A stretch of DNA of 61,124 nt, taken from positions 1 through 61,124 of the forward strand of contig CAYPDX010000002.1 in assembly GCA_964409695.1 (NCBI GenBank), given 5' to 3'. Every line of letters starts with the position of its first letter. Within the stretch, counting starts at the first letter, position 1. The position numbers were made by a program, and so were the translations under genes. The DNA comes from JABDAD01 sp964409695 (GTDB lineage: Bacteria > Pseudomonadota > Alphaproteobacteria > Rickettsiales > Rickettsiaceae). Shown here piece by piece: positions 17,495-26,679 of the stretch. A model generated the notes under the pieces. That model searched no databases. It was not told the DNA's origin and was given only the letters and a program-made list of their open reading frames with translations.

Positions 17495-18886
17495 TCAAAT
17501 ATGAACAGCTTTTCCATAAGCATTAAGAGCTGCTTCATGAATCATTTCGGACAATGTAGGGTGAGGGAAGATAGTATGCATAAGATCTTCTTCAGTAGCC
17601 TCTAATTGCATAGCAAGAACAATATTACTGATTAGTTCTGTAACCTCAGCGCCGCACATATGAGCTCCCAGTATCTCACCAGTTTTTTCTTCGAAAATTA
17701 ATTTTATTAGACCTTCTTGTTCGCCAAGTGCTATCGCCTTACCATTAGCCATAAACGGGAATTTTCCGACTTTAATTTTTAGGCCAAGAGACTTTGCCTT
17801 ATCTTCAGTAAGTCCTACACTTGCTATTTGTGGCATTGAGTAGGTGCAACCTGCTATTCTAGTTTTAATGATAGGTTTCACTTTCTGGCCCGCTATATGC
17901 TCCGCAACTAAAACACCTTCGTGACTTGCTTTGTGAGCTAGCCACGGCCCTTCAATAACATCTCCAATTGCATAGATCTGAGGATCATCTGTTTTTAGAA
18001 ATTCATTTGTTTTTATGAGAGATTTTTCGTCTAATTTTACGGAAGTGTTTTTAAGATTTAATTTATCAGTATTAGGCGTGACGCCAACCGCCATTATTAT
18101 TTTGTCAGTTTTTTGTGTAATGATTTTTCCGCTAACATCATAAGTAATTTCAGCAAAATCTTTATGTTTTTTTAGTTCCTTCAGTTTTACTGAAGTGAGT
18201 ATTTTTATACCATGTTTTGTGTATGCTTTATTTGCAAAATCTGAAATTTCCTTATCTTCAACTGGTAGGATTCTATCTTGCGCTTCTAAAACTGTAACAT
18301 CAACTCCAAGAGTATTATAGAATGATGCAAATTCAATTCCTATCGCGCCAGAACCTACAACTACGATAGATTTAGGTAATTTGTCTAATGTCATAGCCTC
18401 TTTATAAGTAATAATATTATGGCCATCAGGTTCAAAACCAGCTATAACCCTTGCTCTTGCCCCGGTTGCTATTACAAAATTATTAGCTTCAACTTCAATT
18501 TGTTTCTCTCCATCAATTTTTATTTTTTTATTTGATAAGAAGCTTGCAAAGCCTTTTATTACTGTAACTTTATTTTTTTTAAGTAGGCCAGTAACACCTC
18601 CTGATAATTGGGAGGAAACATTTCTTGATCTAGCGACTATTTCAGACAAATTTGCTGATATTTTCTCAGCGTGTAATCCGAAATTTTTATGGTTTTGCAT
18701 TAAATGAAGAACTTCAGCTGACCGTAAAAGTGATTTCGTAGGAATACAGCCCCAGTTTAAGCAAATTCCGCCAAGGTTTTCAGCTTCTACAACTGCAACT
18801 TTTTTTCCAAGTTGAGCGGCTTTAATTGCGCATACATAGCCGCCGGGGCCGCTGCCTATTACAACAACATCATATTTTTCATTCAT
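17495..18886 (-). CDS. lpdA: Dihydrolipoamide dehydrogenase (E3)
   Basis: E3 reoxidises the dihydrolipoyl groups of E2 with FAD and NAD. The 463 residues contain the FAD-binding VVIGSGPGGYVCAIKAAQLG, the redox disulfide Cys42/Cys47 in GGICLNWGCIPTK, the NAD-binding VVVGSGAIGIEFASF, AIGDVI and the C-terminal catalytic HPHPTLSE-like IFPHPTLSEMIHEA. It is last in the pdhA-pdhB-pdhC-lpd unit and overlaps the pdhC stop by eight bases, so it probably serves pyruvate dehydrogenase chiefly. Confidence 0.97.
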   Translation of the reverse strand: MNEKYDVVVIGSGPGGYVCAIKAAQLGKKVAVVEAENLGGICLNWGCIPTKSLLRSAEVLHLMQNHKNFGLHAEKISANLSEIVARSRNVSSQLSGGVTGLLKKNKVTVIKGFASFLSNKKIKIDGEKQIEVEANNFVIATGARARVIAGFEPDGHNIITYKEAMTLDKLPKSIVVVGSGAIGIEFASFYNTLGVDVTVLEAQDRILPVEDKEISDFANKAYTKHGIKILTSVKLKELKKHKDFAEITYDVSGKIITQKTDKIIMAVGVTPNTDKLNLKNTSVKLDEKSLIKTNEFLKTDDPQIYAIGDVIEGPWLAHKASHEGVLVAEHIAGQKVKPIIKTRIAGCTYSMPQIASVGLTEDKAKSLGLKIKVGKFPFMANGKAIALGEQEGLIKLIFEEKTGEILGAHMCGAEVTELISNIVLAMQLEATEEDLMHTIFPHPTLSEMIHEAALNAYGKAVHI

Positions 18887-20096
18887 ATCTATCCTGTAGA
18901 AACATTTTAATTGGATTCTCTATGTAGCTTTTAAATTCAGCTAAAAATTGTGCGCCAATTGCGCCATCAACAACTCTATGATCACATGAAAGTGTCATTT
19001 CAGCTATTGTTGAGATTTTAATTTTATCACCATCAACAACTGGAGTTTTCTCACCGCTTCCAACTGCGAGTATACAGCTTTGAGGAGGGTTAATAATAGC
19101 TGCAAATTGCTTGATTCCAAACATACCTAAATTTGAAATGGTGAAGCTGCCGCCTTGATATTCGTCAGGTTTTAATTTTCCATCACGAGCACGAGAGGCT
19201 AAAATTTTCATCTCATTTGAAATTTCAATTAAAGATTTTTGATCAGCGTTTCTAACAAGTGGGGTAACGAGCCCGCCATCTATTGCTACTGCTACAGCTA
19301 TATCAACATCATGATATCTTATAATTCCATCATCTGACCAGCTTGAATTAGCATGTGGTACTTTAGCTAAAGCCATGGCTGATGCTTTTATAATAAAATC
19401 ATTTACAGAGATTTTATGCTTAGCATCTTCCATAGAATTAATTTGAAGTCTAATTTCTAGGAGCTTATCAAGGTTACAATTTATATTTAAATAGAAATGA
19501 GGCACTGTTAGTTTTGATTCGAGTAGTCTTTTTGCTATTACTTTTCTTACATTAGAATGAGGTTCTATACTATATCCACCATCTCTTGTAAGTGAAGCTG
19601 GTTTTGTACAAGTCTTTGCTTCTAGAACATCAGACTTTACAATTCTGCCATGAGGGCCAGAGCCGGATATATTTCTTAGATCTATAGATTTATCTTCAGC
19701 AATTCTTTTAGCAAGAGGTGAGGCAAAGATTCGTTCATTACTTGTTTGTTGCTGTTTTGGCGCTTCAATTATATGTTCTTTTTTTTCTTCAATTTTAGTA
19801 GCTGAATGTTTAGAGCCTTTTATTTTATATCCATCAAGTAGAGATTTATCATCACCTTCTTCTAAAACAAGGGCGATTGTAGAACCTACAGGAATATTTG
19901 CAGTACCTTGAGTAATTAGAATTTTGCCGATTATACCTTCATCGACAGCTTCAACCTCCATAGTTGCCTTATCTGTTTCAATTTCAGCTATTACTTCTCC
20001 TGGTATTATCTTATCGCCTTCTTTTTTAAACCATTTGGATAATATTCCATCTGTCATGGTAGGTGAAAGGGCTGGCATTAGAATTTCTATAATCAT
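18879..20096 (-). CDS. pdhC: Pyruvate dehydrogenase E2, dihydrolipoyl acetyltransferase
   Basis: E2 is the core of the complex and passes the acetyl group to CoA. In order it has one lipoyl domain (residues 1-76, lipoyl Lys43 in EIETDKATMEVEA), a linker, an E3/E1-binding domain (FASPLAKRIAEDKSIDL, about 130-165) and the catalytic domain with the C-terminal DHRVVDGAIGAQFL. The start at 20096 gives MIIEILMPALSP, the usual N-terminus, and has an AAGGA eight bases upstream; a longer in-frame start would overlap pdhB. The length is 405 residues. Confidence 0.97.
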   Translation of the reverse strand: MIIEILMPALSPTMTDGILSKWFKKEGDKIIPGEVIAEIETDKATMEVEAVDEGIIGKILITQGTANIPVGSTIALVLEEGDDKSLLDGYKIKGSKHSATKIEEKKEHIIEAPKQQQTSNERIFASPLAKRIAEDKSIDLRNISGSGPHGRIVKSDVLEAKTCTKPASLTRDGGYSIEPHSNVRKVIAKRLLESKLTVPHFYLNINCNLDKLLEIRLQINSMEDAKHKISVNDFIIKASAMALAKVPHANSSWSDDGIIRYHDVDIAVAVAIDGGLVTPLVRNADQKSLIEISNEMKILASRARDGKLKPDEYQGGSFTISNLGMFGIKQFAAIINPPQSCILAVGSGEKTPVVDGDKIKISTIAEMTLSCDHRVVDGAIGAQFLAEFKSYIENPIKMFLQDRYE

Positions 20097-20110
20097 GCTT
20101 TGTTCCTTAG

Positions 20111-21091
20111 TTATTTTTTGTAACAAGCTTTTTTAGCTGCTTCTATTATATCCTCAACCGAAGGAATCGCTAATTTTTCGAGATTAGCTGCATAGGGCAT
20201 TGGCACCGCTTTCCCTGTAACAAATTCAACAGGCGAGTCTAAATAATCAAATGCTTCTTTCATAACAATCCCTGCGATTGAAACACCTATTCCTGCAAAA
20301 AACCATCCTTCTTCAACTGTAACAAGTCTATTGGTTTTTTTTACAGAATCAATAATAGTTGCGCTATCTAGTGGTGAAATTGTACGTAAATCTATAATTT
20401 CAGCATCTATTCCAATCTCTGCAAGCAGTTCAGCTGCTTCAAGGGCTAATTTAACTTGTATAGAAAATGCTGTGATAGTTACGTCTTTTCCACTTCTTAC
20501 TATTTTTGCTTTCCCTATTTCAATAGGTTCGATTAAATCCGGAACATCAAAGCTTATTCCATACATAAGTTCGTTTTCAAGGAAAACTACAGGATTAGGA
20601 TCTAAAATAGCGCTACGAAGTAATCCACATGCATCTTCGGCTGAATATGGAGCTATAACTTTGAGTCCTGGGATGTGAGAAAACCAAGCCGCAAAATTTT
20701 GACTATGCTGAGCCCCAACCCTGGAAGCGGCAGCATTTGGGCCTCTGAACACTATTGGGCAAGAAACTTGGCCACCTGACATATAATGTGTTTTAGCCGC
20801 TGAATTTATTATTTGATCCATAGCTTGTAATGAAAAATTGAAAGTCATAAACTCCACAATTGGTTTGAGTCCAGCAAATCCTGCGCCGATTGCAAGCCCA
20901 GTAAAACCATGTTCTGTTATTGGACTATCAATGACCCTTCTTTCTCCAAATTCATCTAACAAACCTTGGGTAACCTTATATGCGCCTTGATACTGTGCTA
21001 CTTCTTCTCCAATAATGAATACAGAATTATCCGCAATCATCTCAGTTCTCATAGCTTCTCTTAGTGCTTCTCTCACTGTTAAATTTCTCAT
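20111..21091 (-). CDS. pdhB: Pyruvate dehydrogenase E1, beta subunit
   Basis: E1 beta pairs with E1 alpha to decarboxylate pyruvate with thiamine diphosphate. The roughly 326-residue protein starts MRNLTVREALREAM and contains the expected DSPITEHGFTGLAIGAG, RGPNAAASRVGAQHSQ and VVFLENELMYG segments. ATG 21091 is chosen over an in-frame TTG at 21106 that lies before the pdhA stop. It is in a tight operon between pdhA and pdhC. Confidence 0.97.
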   Translation of the reverse strand: MRNLTVREALREAMRTEMIADNSVFIIGEEVAQYQGAYKVTQGLLDEFGERRVIDSPITEHGFTGLAIGAGFAGLKPIVEFMTFNFSLQAMDQIINSAAKTHYMSGGQVSCPIVFRGPNAAASRVGAQHSQNFAAWFSHIPGLKVIAPYSAEDACGLLRSAILDPNPVVFLENELMYGISFDVPDLIEPIEIGKAKIVRSGKDVTITAFSIQVKLALEAAELLAEIGIDAEIIDLRTISPLDSATIIDSVKKTNRLVTVEEGWFFAGIGVSIAGIVMKEAFDYLDSPVEFVTGKAVPMPYAANLEKLAIPSVEDIIEAAKKACYKK

Positions 21092-21098
21092 ATAAGTT

Positions 21099-22076
21099 TC
21101 AACCAATATATATTTGTGTTTCTAATTCTCTTTCATCTGGAGCGCTTGAAGATTCACAAAAGTCTACAGCTTCCTGGATAAGAGATTTTATATGTTTTTC
21201 AATTGATTTTAGTTCGTCTTCAGAAACTGCAAATTTTGATATTAATATATTTTTTACAGTGTTAATTGGATCGTGATTATTTTTATAATCATCAACCTCC
21301 TCTTTGGTTCTATATTTTGCAGGATCTGACATTGAATGGCCTCTGTAGCGATATGTTTTCATCTCTAGAATAAATGGACCATTGCCAGATCTTACAAATG
21401 CGCTAGCTTCAACAATAGCTTGATATATTTCATCTAGGTTCATCCCATCAACTTTTTTACCTTCTATACCAAAAGATTCACCTTTCCTGTATAGTTCTGT
21501 CATAGAAGTTGACCTGGAAACGGATGTACCCATTGAATATTCATTATTTTCAATAATATAAAGAACTGGGAGTTTCCAAAGTGCTGCCATATTGAAGGCT
21601 TCATAGACTTGTCCCTGATTTACAGCTCCATCACCTAGAAATGTATATGAAATGCCAGAAGTATTATTGTATTTTTCTGCAAAAGCAATTCCTGTTCCTA
21701 TTGGGACTTGCGCACCAACTATGCCATGTCCACCATAGAATTTATTCGGTATATCAAACATATGCATTGAACCACCTTTGCCTGCAGAGCAACCTGTGGA
21801 TTTCCCCATGAGTTCGGCAAGTACGTATTTTGGCTCAGTCCCTGCTGCTATAATATGACCATGGTCTCTGTAGCTTGTGACCATACTATCGTTTTTTTCC
21901 TTCGCAAGTTTTACTGCTGCGATTATAGCTTCTTGTCCAATGTAAAGATGGCAGAATCCTGCAATTTCACCCATTCCGTATAGCTGGCCACATTTTTCTT
22001 CAAAGCGCCTTATTAGAAGCATATCTTTATAGGCTTCTAAATATTGGTGTTTTTCTAGTTTTAAAAGTTTAGGCAT
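21099..22076 (-). CDS. pdhA: Pyruvate dehydrogenase E1, alpha subunit
   Basis: The 325-residue subunit has the thiamine diphosphate motif GDGAVNQGQ ... ENNEYSMGTS, the phosphorylation-loop-like TYRYRGHSMSDPAKYR and HMFDIPNKFYGGHGIVGAQ. Together with pdhB, pdhC and lpd it forms a complete pyruvate dehydrogenase complex feeding the TCA cycle. It is first in its operon; the promoter must lie in the 118 bases before it, shared with the divergent PRPP-synthetase gene. Confidence 0.97.
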   Translation of the reverse strand: MPKLLKLEKHQYLEAYKDMLLIRRFEEKCGQLYGMGEIAGFCHLYIGQEAIIAAVKLAKEKNDSMVTSYRDHGHIIAAGTEPKYVLAELMGKSTGCSAGKGGSMHMFDIPNKFYGGHGIVGAQVPIGTGIAFAEKYNNTSGISYTFLGDGAVNQGQVYEAFNMAALWKLPVLYIIENNEYSMGTSVSRSTSMTELYRKGESFGIEGKKVDGMNLDEIYQAIVEASAFVRSGNGPFILEMKTYRYRGHSMSDPAKYRTKEEVDDYKNNHDPINTVKNILISKFAVSEDELKSIEKHIKSLIQEAVDFCESSSAPDERELETQIYIG

Positions 22077-22194
22077 TCTCTAGTCGCTTGTTTGTGTAGG
22101 TAGTATACTAATTTTAACTGAAGTTTTGTCAAATATTCTCTTTCCTTTGTAATATCTTATACATATAATTTTCTAACTAAGTCGCTTTTTTTAT

Positions 22195-23067
22195 ATGATA
22201 AAAATAATTTCTACAGAAAAAAATTTAAATGCTGCGCTTGATGTGCAAAAAATTATTAAGAGTGAGATCATTTCTCCTTCCATAGAAAATTTTTGTGGCG
22301 ATGAAAAAATTTTGTTTTTTAATAATGAAACGATTATTCCTAAGGATGGAATAGTTGTGCATAATTTATGGCCTAATTCTAATGATAATTTAATCGAGCT
22401 TTTGCTATTATTAGATTGTTTGGAAAATTCTGGTATGGAGCGTGTGAAGCTTCTATCTGCTTATCTCCCATTTTTAAGACAAGATAGACAGTTAAAAGAG
22501 AAAAGTAGTATTGGGAGCAAAATACTGTCAAAACTACTGAGTAATACTATTATTGATTCCATAATTACTCTTGATGTTCATTCAAAGAATGCTGCCAATT
22601 TTTTCGGTACAAAATTAGTAAATGTTGAATTGTCTGATTTTTTTGTAGAGAAAATTGGAACAATAGCTCCTATTGACCAGCAAATTTCTGTAGTAATTTC
22701 ACCAGATATTGGAAGTTTAACAAGGGCAAAACCACTAGCTTCGTTGCTTAGGATTGATTATATAGCTTTAGATAAAGTGCGTATAGGAACTAGTGTAAAG
22801 ATTTCAGGGTTTCCTTTAAATAGGCAATTTGAAACAGCGATTATAATCGATGATATTATAGATTCAGCTTCTACTATTATTGCTTGCATTAATCATATAA
22901 AGGACAATGTTAAAACAATTATAGTATGCGCTTCTCATGTAATAAATCCAAATGTTTTAGATAATATAAGGAATATCAGAGATGGGATAGAGATTATCAC
23001 AACAAATAGTACAAATTACGAAAATGAATTTTGTAATATATATCCAATTCTAGCAGAAAGATTGTAG
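22195..23067 (+). CDS. prs: Ribose-phosphate pyrophosphokinase family protein
   Basis: The 290-residue protein has the PRPP-synthetase layout: an N-terminal domain with an NLWPNSNDNLIELLLLLD segment, the loop YLPFLRQDRQ, DVHSKNAANFF for the ATP/Mg site, SPDIGSLTRAKPLA, and the PRPP-binding IIIDDIIDSASTI near residue 220. It is shorter and more divergent than standard PrsA (about 315 residues), and the usual HxHExRxDR flexible loop is changed. It may be a functional but diverged enzyme or a PRPP-synthetase-associated protein. Confidence 0.8.
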   Translation: MIKIISTEKNLNAALDVQKIIKSEIISPSIENFCGDEKILFFNNETIIPKDGIVVHNLWPNSNDNLIELLLLLDCLENSGMERVKLLSAYLPFLRQDRQLKEKSSIGSKILSKLLSNTIIDSIITLDVHSKNAANFFGTKLVNVELSDFFVEKIGTIAPIDQQISVVISPDIGSLTRAKPLASLLRIDYIALDKVRIGTSVKISGFPLNRQFETAIIIDDIIDSASTIIACINHIKDNVKTIIVCASHVINPNVLDNIRNIRDGIEIITTNSTNYENEFCNIYPILAERL

Positions 23068-23272
23068 ATTTTTACTTGAAAAAACGCAGAGTTTAGCAAA
23101 TTATAAGCAACAGAAGGAACCAGAGGATAAAAACTTGCTAAACCCTACTAGACTATAACCGTAAGTTATGCCTAACTATGAAATTAGCACTTAGGATTGA
23201 ATTTCGCAAGTGTAAAATAAATTATTACATATTTATTTGAAGATTGTTGTAAAATTAACTCAAGGTTGTATT
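23068..23272. ncRNA. Spacer with long-range stem, possible transcript end or small RNA
   Basis: Between the prs-like gene and the convergent tmk, a perfect 9-bp stem (23091-23099 with 23135-23143) encloses a 35-base purine-rich loop with two GGA triplets. No T-run follows. It could be a 3' hairpin or a small RNA; nothing identifies it further. Confidence 0.25.
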
Positions 23273-23872
23273 TTATTTTAAGTTAAGCGCCTTAATAACA
23301 TCATCAATGACTTGTTCTTGAGTCTGGCTTGCATCTATAATGGAAATTCTTTTACTAAATCTATCCGCTAAATAATCGTAATTATTTGTTACTTTATGAT
23401 AAAAGTCCTCAGGTTTTGCTTCAAATTTATTTGTATCTCCCCTAATAGTAGCTCTCGCTAATGCTATTTTAGGATCAATCTTCATATAGATTGTTCTGCT
23501 TGGTAGAAAACCATTGAATATATGATCATGTAGTGAAAATATACGCTCCATCTCTTCTTCATTCTTAGATTGATATGCAGCTGTAGAGTCAATATACCTA
23601 TCGCAAATAACATATTTGCCGTATGAAAGTGCTGGCTTGATAATTTTTTCAATATTCTCACATCTTGCTGCCATAATAAGCATAATTTCTGTCATATCCT
23701 CCATATCATTATTAACAACTATATCTCTAATTTTCTCTGCGACTTCAGTGCCGCCTATTTCTCGAGTCCATATAGCATCAATATTCAGAGATAGAAGATA
23801 TTCATAAAGCTTTTTACTTGCAGTAGTTTTTCCGCTACCGTCTATACCTTCAAAACTTATGAATTTACCCAT
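23273..23872 (-). CDS. tmk: Thymidylate kinase
   Basis: Tmk phosphorylates dTMP to dTDP. The 199-residue protein has the P-loop FEGIDGSGKTT, the DRYIDSTAAYQ segment with the DR(Y/H) motif and a lid region with TIRGDTNKFE. Length is standard. Its start overlaps the zapE stop by eight bases. Confidence 0.96.
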   Translation of the reverse strand: MGKFISFEGIDGSGKTTASKKLYEYLLSLNIDAIWTREIGGTEVAEKIRDIVVNNDMEDMTEIMLIMAARCENIEKIIKPALSYGKYVICDRYIDSTAAYQSKNEEEMERIFSLHDHIFNGFLPSRTIYMKIDPKIALARATIRGDTNKFEAKPEDFYHKVTNNYDYLADRFSKRISIIDASQTQEQVIDDVIKALNLK

Positions 23873-24929
23873 TATTTTCCTTATGATATTTTGAATTTAC
23901 AATATATTCCTGACTATTCATTTCAGCAATTCTCGAAATTACTCTTTGGAACTCTTTCTTATATCTAGACCCTATATATAGATCTTCAGGAGCAACTTCA
24001 AAAAGAGCAACAATCATAACCTTATTCGCATAAGCATTATCAATAAAATTAATAAAGCGAATTACAATGTCAGAATTATCTGATAATTGACTGAGCTTCT
24101 CAATGATAATAGCATCATACTTCTCTGTTATAGATAAATAATCATTATATGAAAGAGTAGATTCAAACATTTCTTGATAATTAGTATAGAGTACATCACC
24201 ATAACATCGTTTAAAATTAACTAACCTTCCAAAAACTGTGATTGCTGTTTCTTTATAGTCTCCATTATGAGTTAGAGCTAATAGCATTTCACCAAATAAT
24301 TTAACTTTATTTTCAGTTGCGGGATATAGGATAACATTTTTGTTTGAAGTAATTTTTCCGAATCTATAATCTTTTGTACTTTGCAAATTATGTATGAAAA
24401 ATCTTTTATCAATTATATCAATAAATTTTAAAAATAATTCTCTTTGCAATCCATCTTTATAAAGACTATCAGGCTTAATATTTGATGTAAAAACTAAAAA
24501 TACGCCTAGTTTTAGAAGAGATTCACATAATCTTTGCATTATCATCGCATCTGCTATATCTCTAATTTCCAGCTCATCAATGCAGATAAATTTATAATTT
24601 CTTGCAAGAGATTTTGCGATTTTTACAACTGGATCTTTTTCATTCTTTTTAAATAGAATATGAGAATGCTGGTGAAGATATTTTATAAAAGATTGATAAT
24701 GATAAAAATTCTTTTTAAGCTTAATTGAGTCGTAAAGAGCTTTTATAAGAATTGTTTTCCCTCTCCCTACAGACCCATATACATAAATTCCAGAATATTT
24801 GTTGCTTTTAAAAAGCCTGGCAAATTTGGGGCGAGAAATATCTTTTTTTATTTCTTCTAATTTTCGAATTAATAGAGATTGAGAAGAATCAAGAATAATT
24901 GACTCATCTAGGAACTTATTAATTTCCAT
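23865..24929 (-). CDS. zapE: AFG1-family ATPase, cell division protein ZapE
   Basis: ZapE is an AAA-type ATPase that acts on FtsZ rings in E. coli; the mitochondrial relative is AFG1. The 354 residues include the Walker A GSVGRGKT near residue 55, the Walker B FICIDELEIRDI near 120 and the family LVFTSNIKPDSLYKDGLQRE segment. It overlaps both its neighbours (11 bases with the HemY-like gene upstream, eight with tmk). Confidence 0.93.
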   Translation of the reverse strand: MEINKFLDESIILDSSQSLLIRKLEEIKKDISRPKFARLFKSNKYSGIYVYGSVGRGKTILIKALYDSIKLKKNFYHYQSFIKYLHQHSHILFKKNEKDPVVKIAKSLARNYKFICIDELEIRDIADAMIMQRLCESLLKLGVFLVFTSNIKPDSLYKDGLQRELFLKFIDIIDKRFFIHNLQSTKDYRFGKITSNKNVILYPATENKVKLFGEMLLALTHNGDYKETAITVFGRLVNFKRCYGDVLYTNYQEMFESTLSYNDYLSITEKYDAIIIEKLSQLSDNSDIVIRFINFIDNAYANKVMIVALFEVAPEDLYIGSRYKKEFQRVISRIAEMNSQEYIVNSKYHKENNG

Positions 24930-26004
24930 TATTAATTTTCTCTAGAATTTCTTTTTGAGCATCTTTCAATTCAAGTACTGTCGCTATCGAAAGAAAGAGG
25001 TTTTGGTGTGACAAGAAGTCACAAGATTCAACTAATTTATAATATAATTCTGAATTCGTTGAATCAGAGAATTTTTTTAAAATAAGAAAAATTTGAAAAT
25101 TTGGGAATGTAGCAAAGGCATTTAATAGATTAATTTTAGCCGCATCATAATTTTTTTGGCTAGCAGCTACCTCTGCAAATAGAGAGGCGGCTTCTAGAAA
25201 ATCAGGTTTAAATTCAAGAGCTTTACTGCAATATGTAAACAAGTCATTGATATTTTGTTTATTAAGTTGGTCTCTAGCTGCTAATAAATATAGATTTGCC
25301 AAATTGTTTTTAGTCTCAATAGATATTTCATGATGAGAGACTGAGGAAATCGTACCATCCATAGCTTTCCAATCTTGTTTACGAGAATATATTCTTGCAA
25401 TTAGTAGGTTGATTTCTTCGTCCGAAGAATTAATGGAATAATATTGGCGAGCGAATTCCAAAGCTTTTTCTAGATTTCCTAATTTATATTCAACTATTGC
25501 AAGTTTTTTTGAAATTTGATTTTTTATAAAGGGAAATTTCTGCACAGAGCCAATTAATGTAAGAGGTATTCCTTCTGAAGAACTAAAAATATGTATCAGA
25601 TCTACATACCCTTTTTGTTCGTCGCTTAAATATTTCGTATCAATATTAGCTAATTGTTTTAGAGCTTCTTTTTTACTACCAATGGCAAGAAGAATAGCGG
25701 ATTCAATAAGGTATGAGATCGAAGAACTTATCCTTGATCCTCTATATCTTTCCCTAAAATTATAAAAACTATTTACAATAGATCCAATAAAGCCATTTAG
25801 AAGAAATAGTATCAGTATAGCGCATAGGAGAGCAAAAAATAAAAATCCAGAAGAAGTATTGATATTGTAATCAGAAAATTTTATTACAACATCAACATTT
25901 AAGTTACTGAAACTATTGTAAACAAACATAAGTGCTATAGATAGTAAAATGCATGCAAGCAATTTTGATAATATAAATCCTAAGAAATTTGTTTGTTTAC
26001 TCAT
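24919..26004 (-). CDS. HemY-like membrane-anchored TPR protein
   Basis: The 361-residue protein has two N-terminal hydrophobic segments (about 10-30 and 50-72) and then helical TPR-like repeats, the layout of the alphaproteobacterial HemY N-terminal family. Despite the name, this family is not protoporphyrinogen oxidase; its role in tetrapyrrole metabolism is unclear. The gene lies next to a possible Mic60 relative, as in other alphaproteobacteria. It overlaps the genes on both sides. Confidence 0.7.
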   Translation of the reverse strand: MSKQTNFLGFILSKLLACILLSIALMFVYNSFSNLNVDVVIKFSDYNINTSSGFLFFALLCAILILFLLNGFIGSIVNSFYNFRERYRGSRISSSISYLIESAILLAIGSKKEALKQLANIDTKYLSDEQKGYVDLIHIFSSSEGIPLTLIGSVQKFPFIKNQISKKLAIVEYKLGNLEKALEFARQYYSINSSDEEINLLIARIYSRKQDWKAMDGTISSVSHHEISIETKNNLANLYLLAARDQLNKQNINDLFTYCSKALEFKPDFLEAASLFAEVAASQKNYDAAKINLLNAFATFPNFQIFLILKKFSDSTNSELYYKLVESCDFLSHQNLFLSIATVLELKDAQKEILEKINNGN

Positions 26005-26678
26005 CTTTCCTCGAAAATCTTTGAAACTCTATCTTTCTTATATAAATTAATTTTAAAATCTTTCATCTCATTTTGTACTTTCTTTCTTTGATTTTCTAGC
26101 TCTTCTGTATGTAGATATGTAATTTTAAACAAGGATTCGATCCAACGGAAAAAAGCGAAATCCATAGGGTATACTGGTGTTGGTCTTATTGCTTGTAATT
26201 TTTTAATATCCAGAATTAGCGAATTTATCTGAGGCTTCATGTCGAAAAATAGTTTCTCATTTTCAATTTTTTCAAGGATTTCAACGGAATAATTGAGGTC
26301 ATTTATATCAATATCTTTTGCTAAAGAAAAAGCATTAATGTATGAGATCATAATATCTTGGTGTATGGTAATATCATCTTTACCCATTGTGTCGCCTATA
26401 GCTCCACCAGCGTCCTGATCATTTTTAAATAGAAATTTTTCTTCCTGCCTTGGAAGTAAAGTTATATTTGTATCAATTTTGTGATGAGATTGGGAGGTTT
26501 CTTCGTTCGGGTTAAGGTGTTTGCTAGTTTTTACTGTTTCGGCCTGTGTATTTTGAAAATATTTGCTAAAGTCATGCGCAGCAATATTTTCAATCCTATC
26601 AAAATTAATATATATTGCTACTGCTGATAGCATCAAAAAACTTATTAAAACTAAATATTTCGATATTCTTATTCTCAT
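26001..26678 (-). CDS. Membrane-anchored protein, possible reduced Mic60 (mitofilin) relative
   Basis: I do not recognise this 225-residue protein with confidence. It has one N-terminal membrane segment (about residues 7-26), a polar middle and a C-terminal helical part containing FFRWIESLFKITYLHTEE, which resembles the conserved C-terminal region of bacterial Mic60. In alphaproteobacteria Mic60 (a membrane-bending protein and the ancestor of mitochondrial MICOS) usually lies directly before hemY, which is exactly this position. It is much shorter than usual, with little coiled coil. The assignment rests mainly on position and is tentative. Confidence 0.4.
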   Translation of the reverse strand: MRIRISKYLVLISFLMLSAVAIYINFDRIENIAAHDFSKYFQNTQAETVKTSKHLNPNEETSQSHHKIDTNITLLPRQEEKFLFKNDQDAGGAIGDTMGKDDITIHQDIMISYINAFSLAKDIDINDLNYSVEILEKIENEKLFFDMKPQINSLILDIKKLQAIRPTPVYPMDFAFFRWIESLFKITYLHTEELENQRKKVQNEMKDFKINLYKKDRVSKIFEER

Positions 26679-26679
26679 A

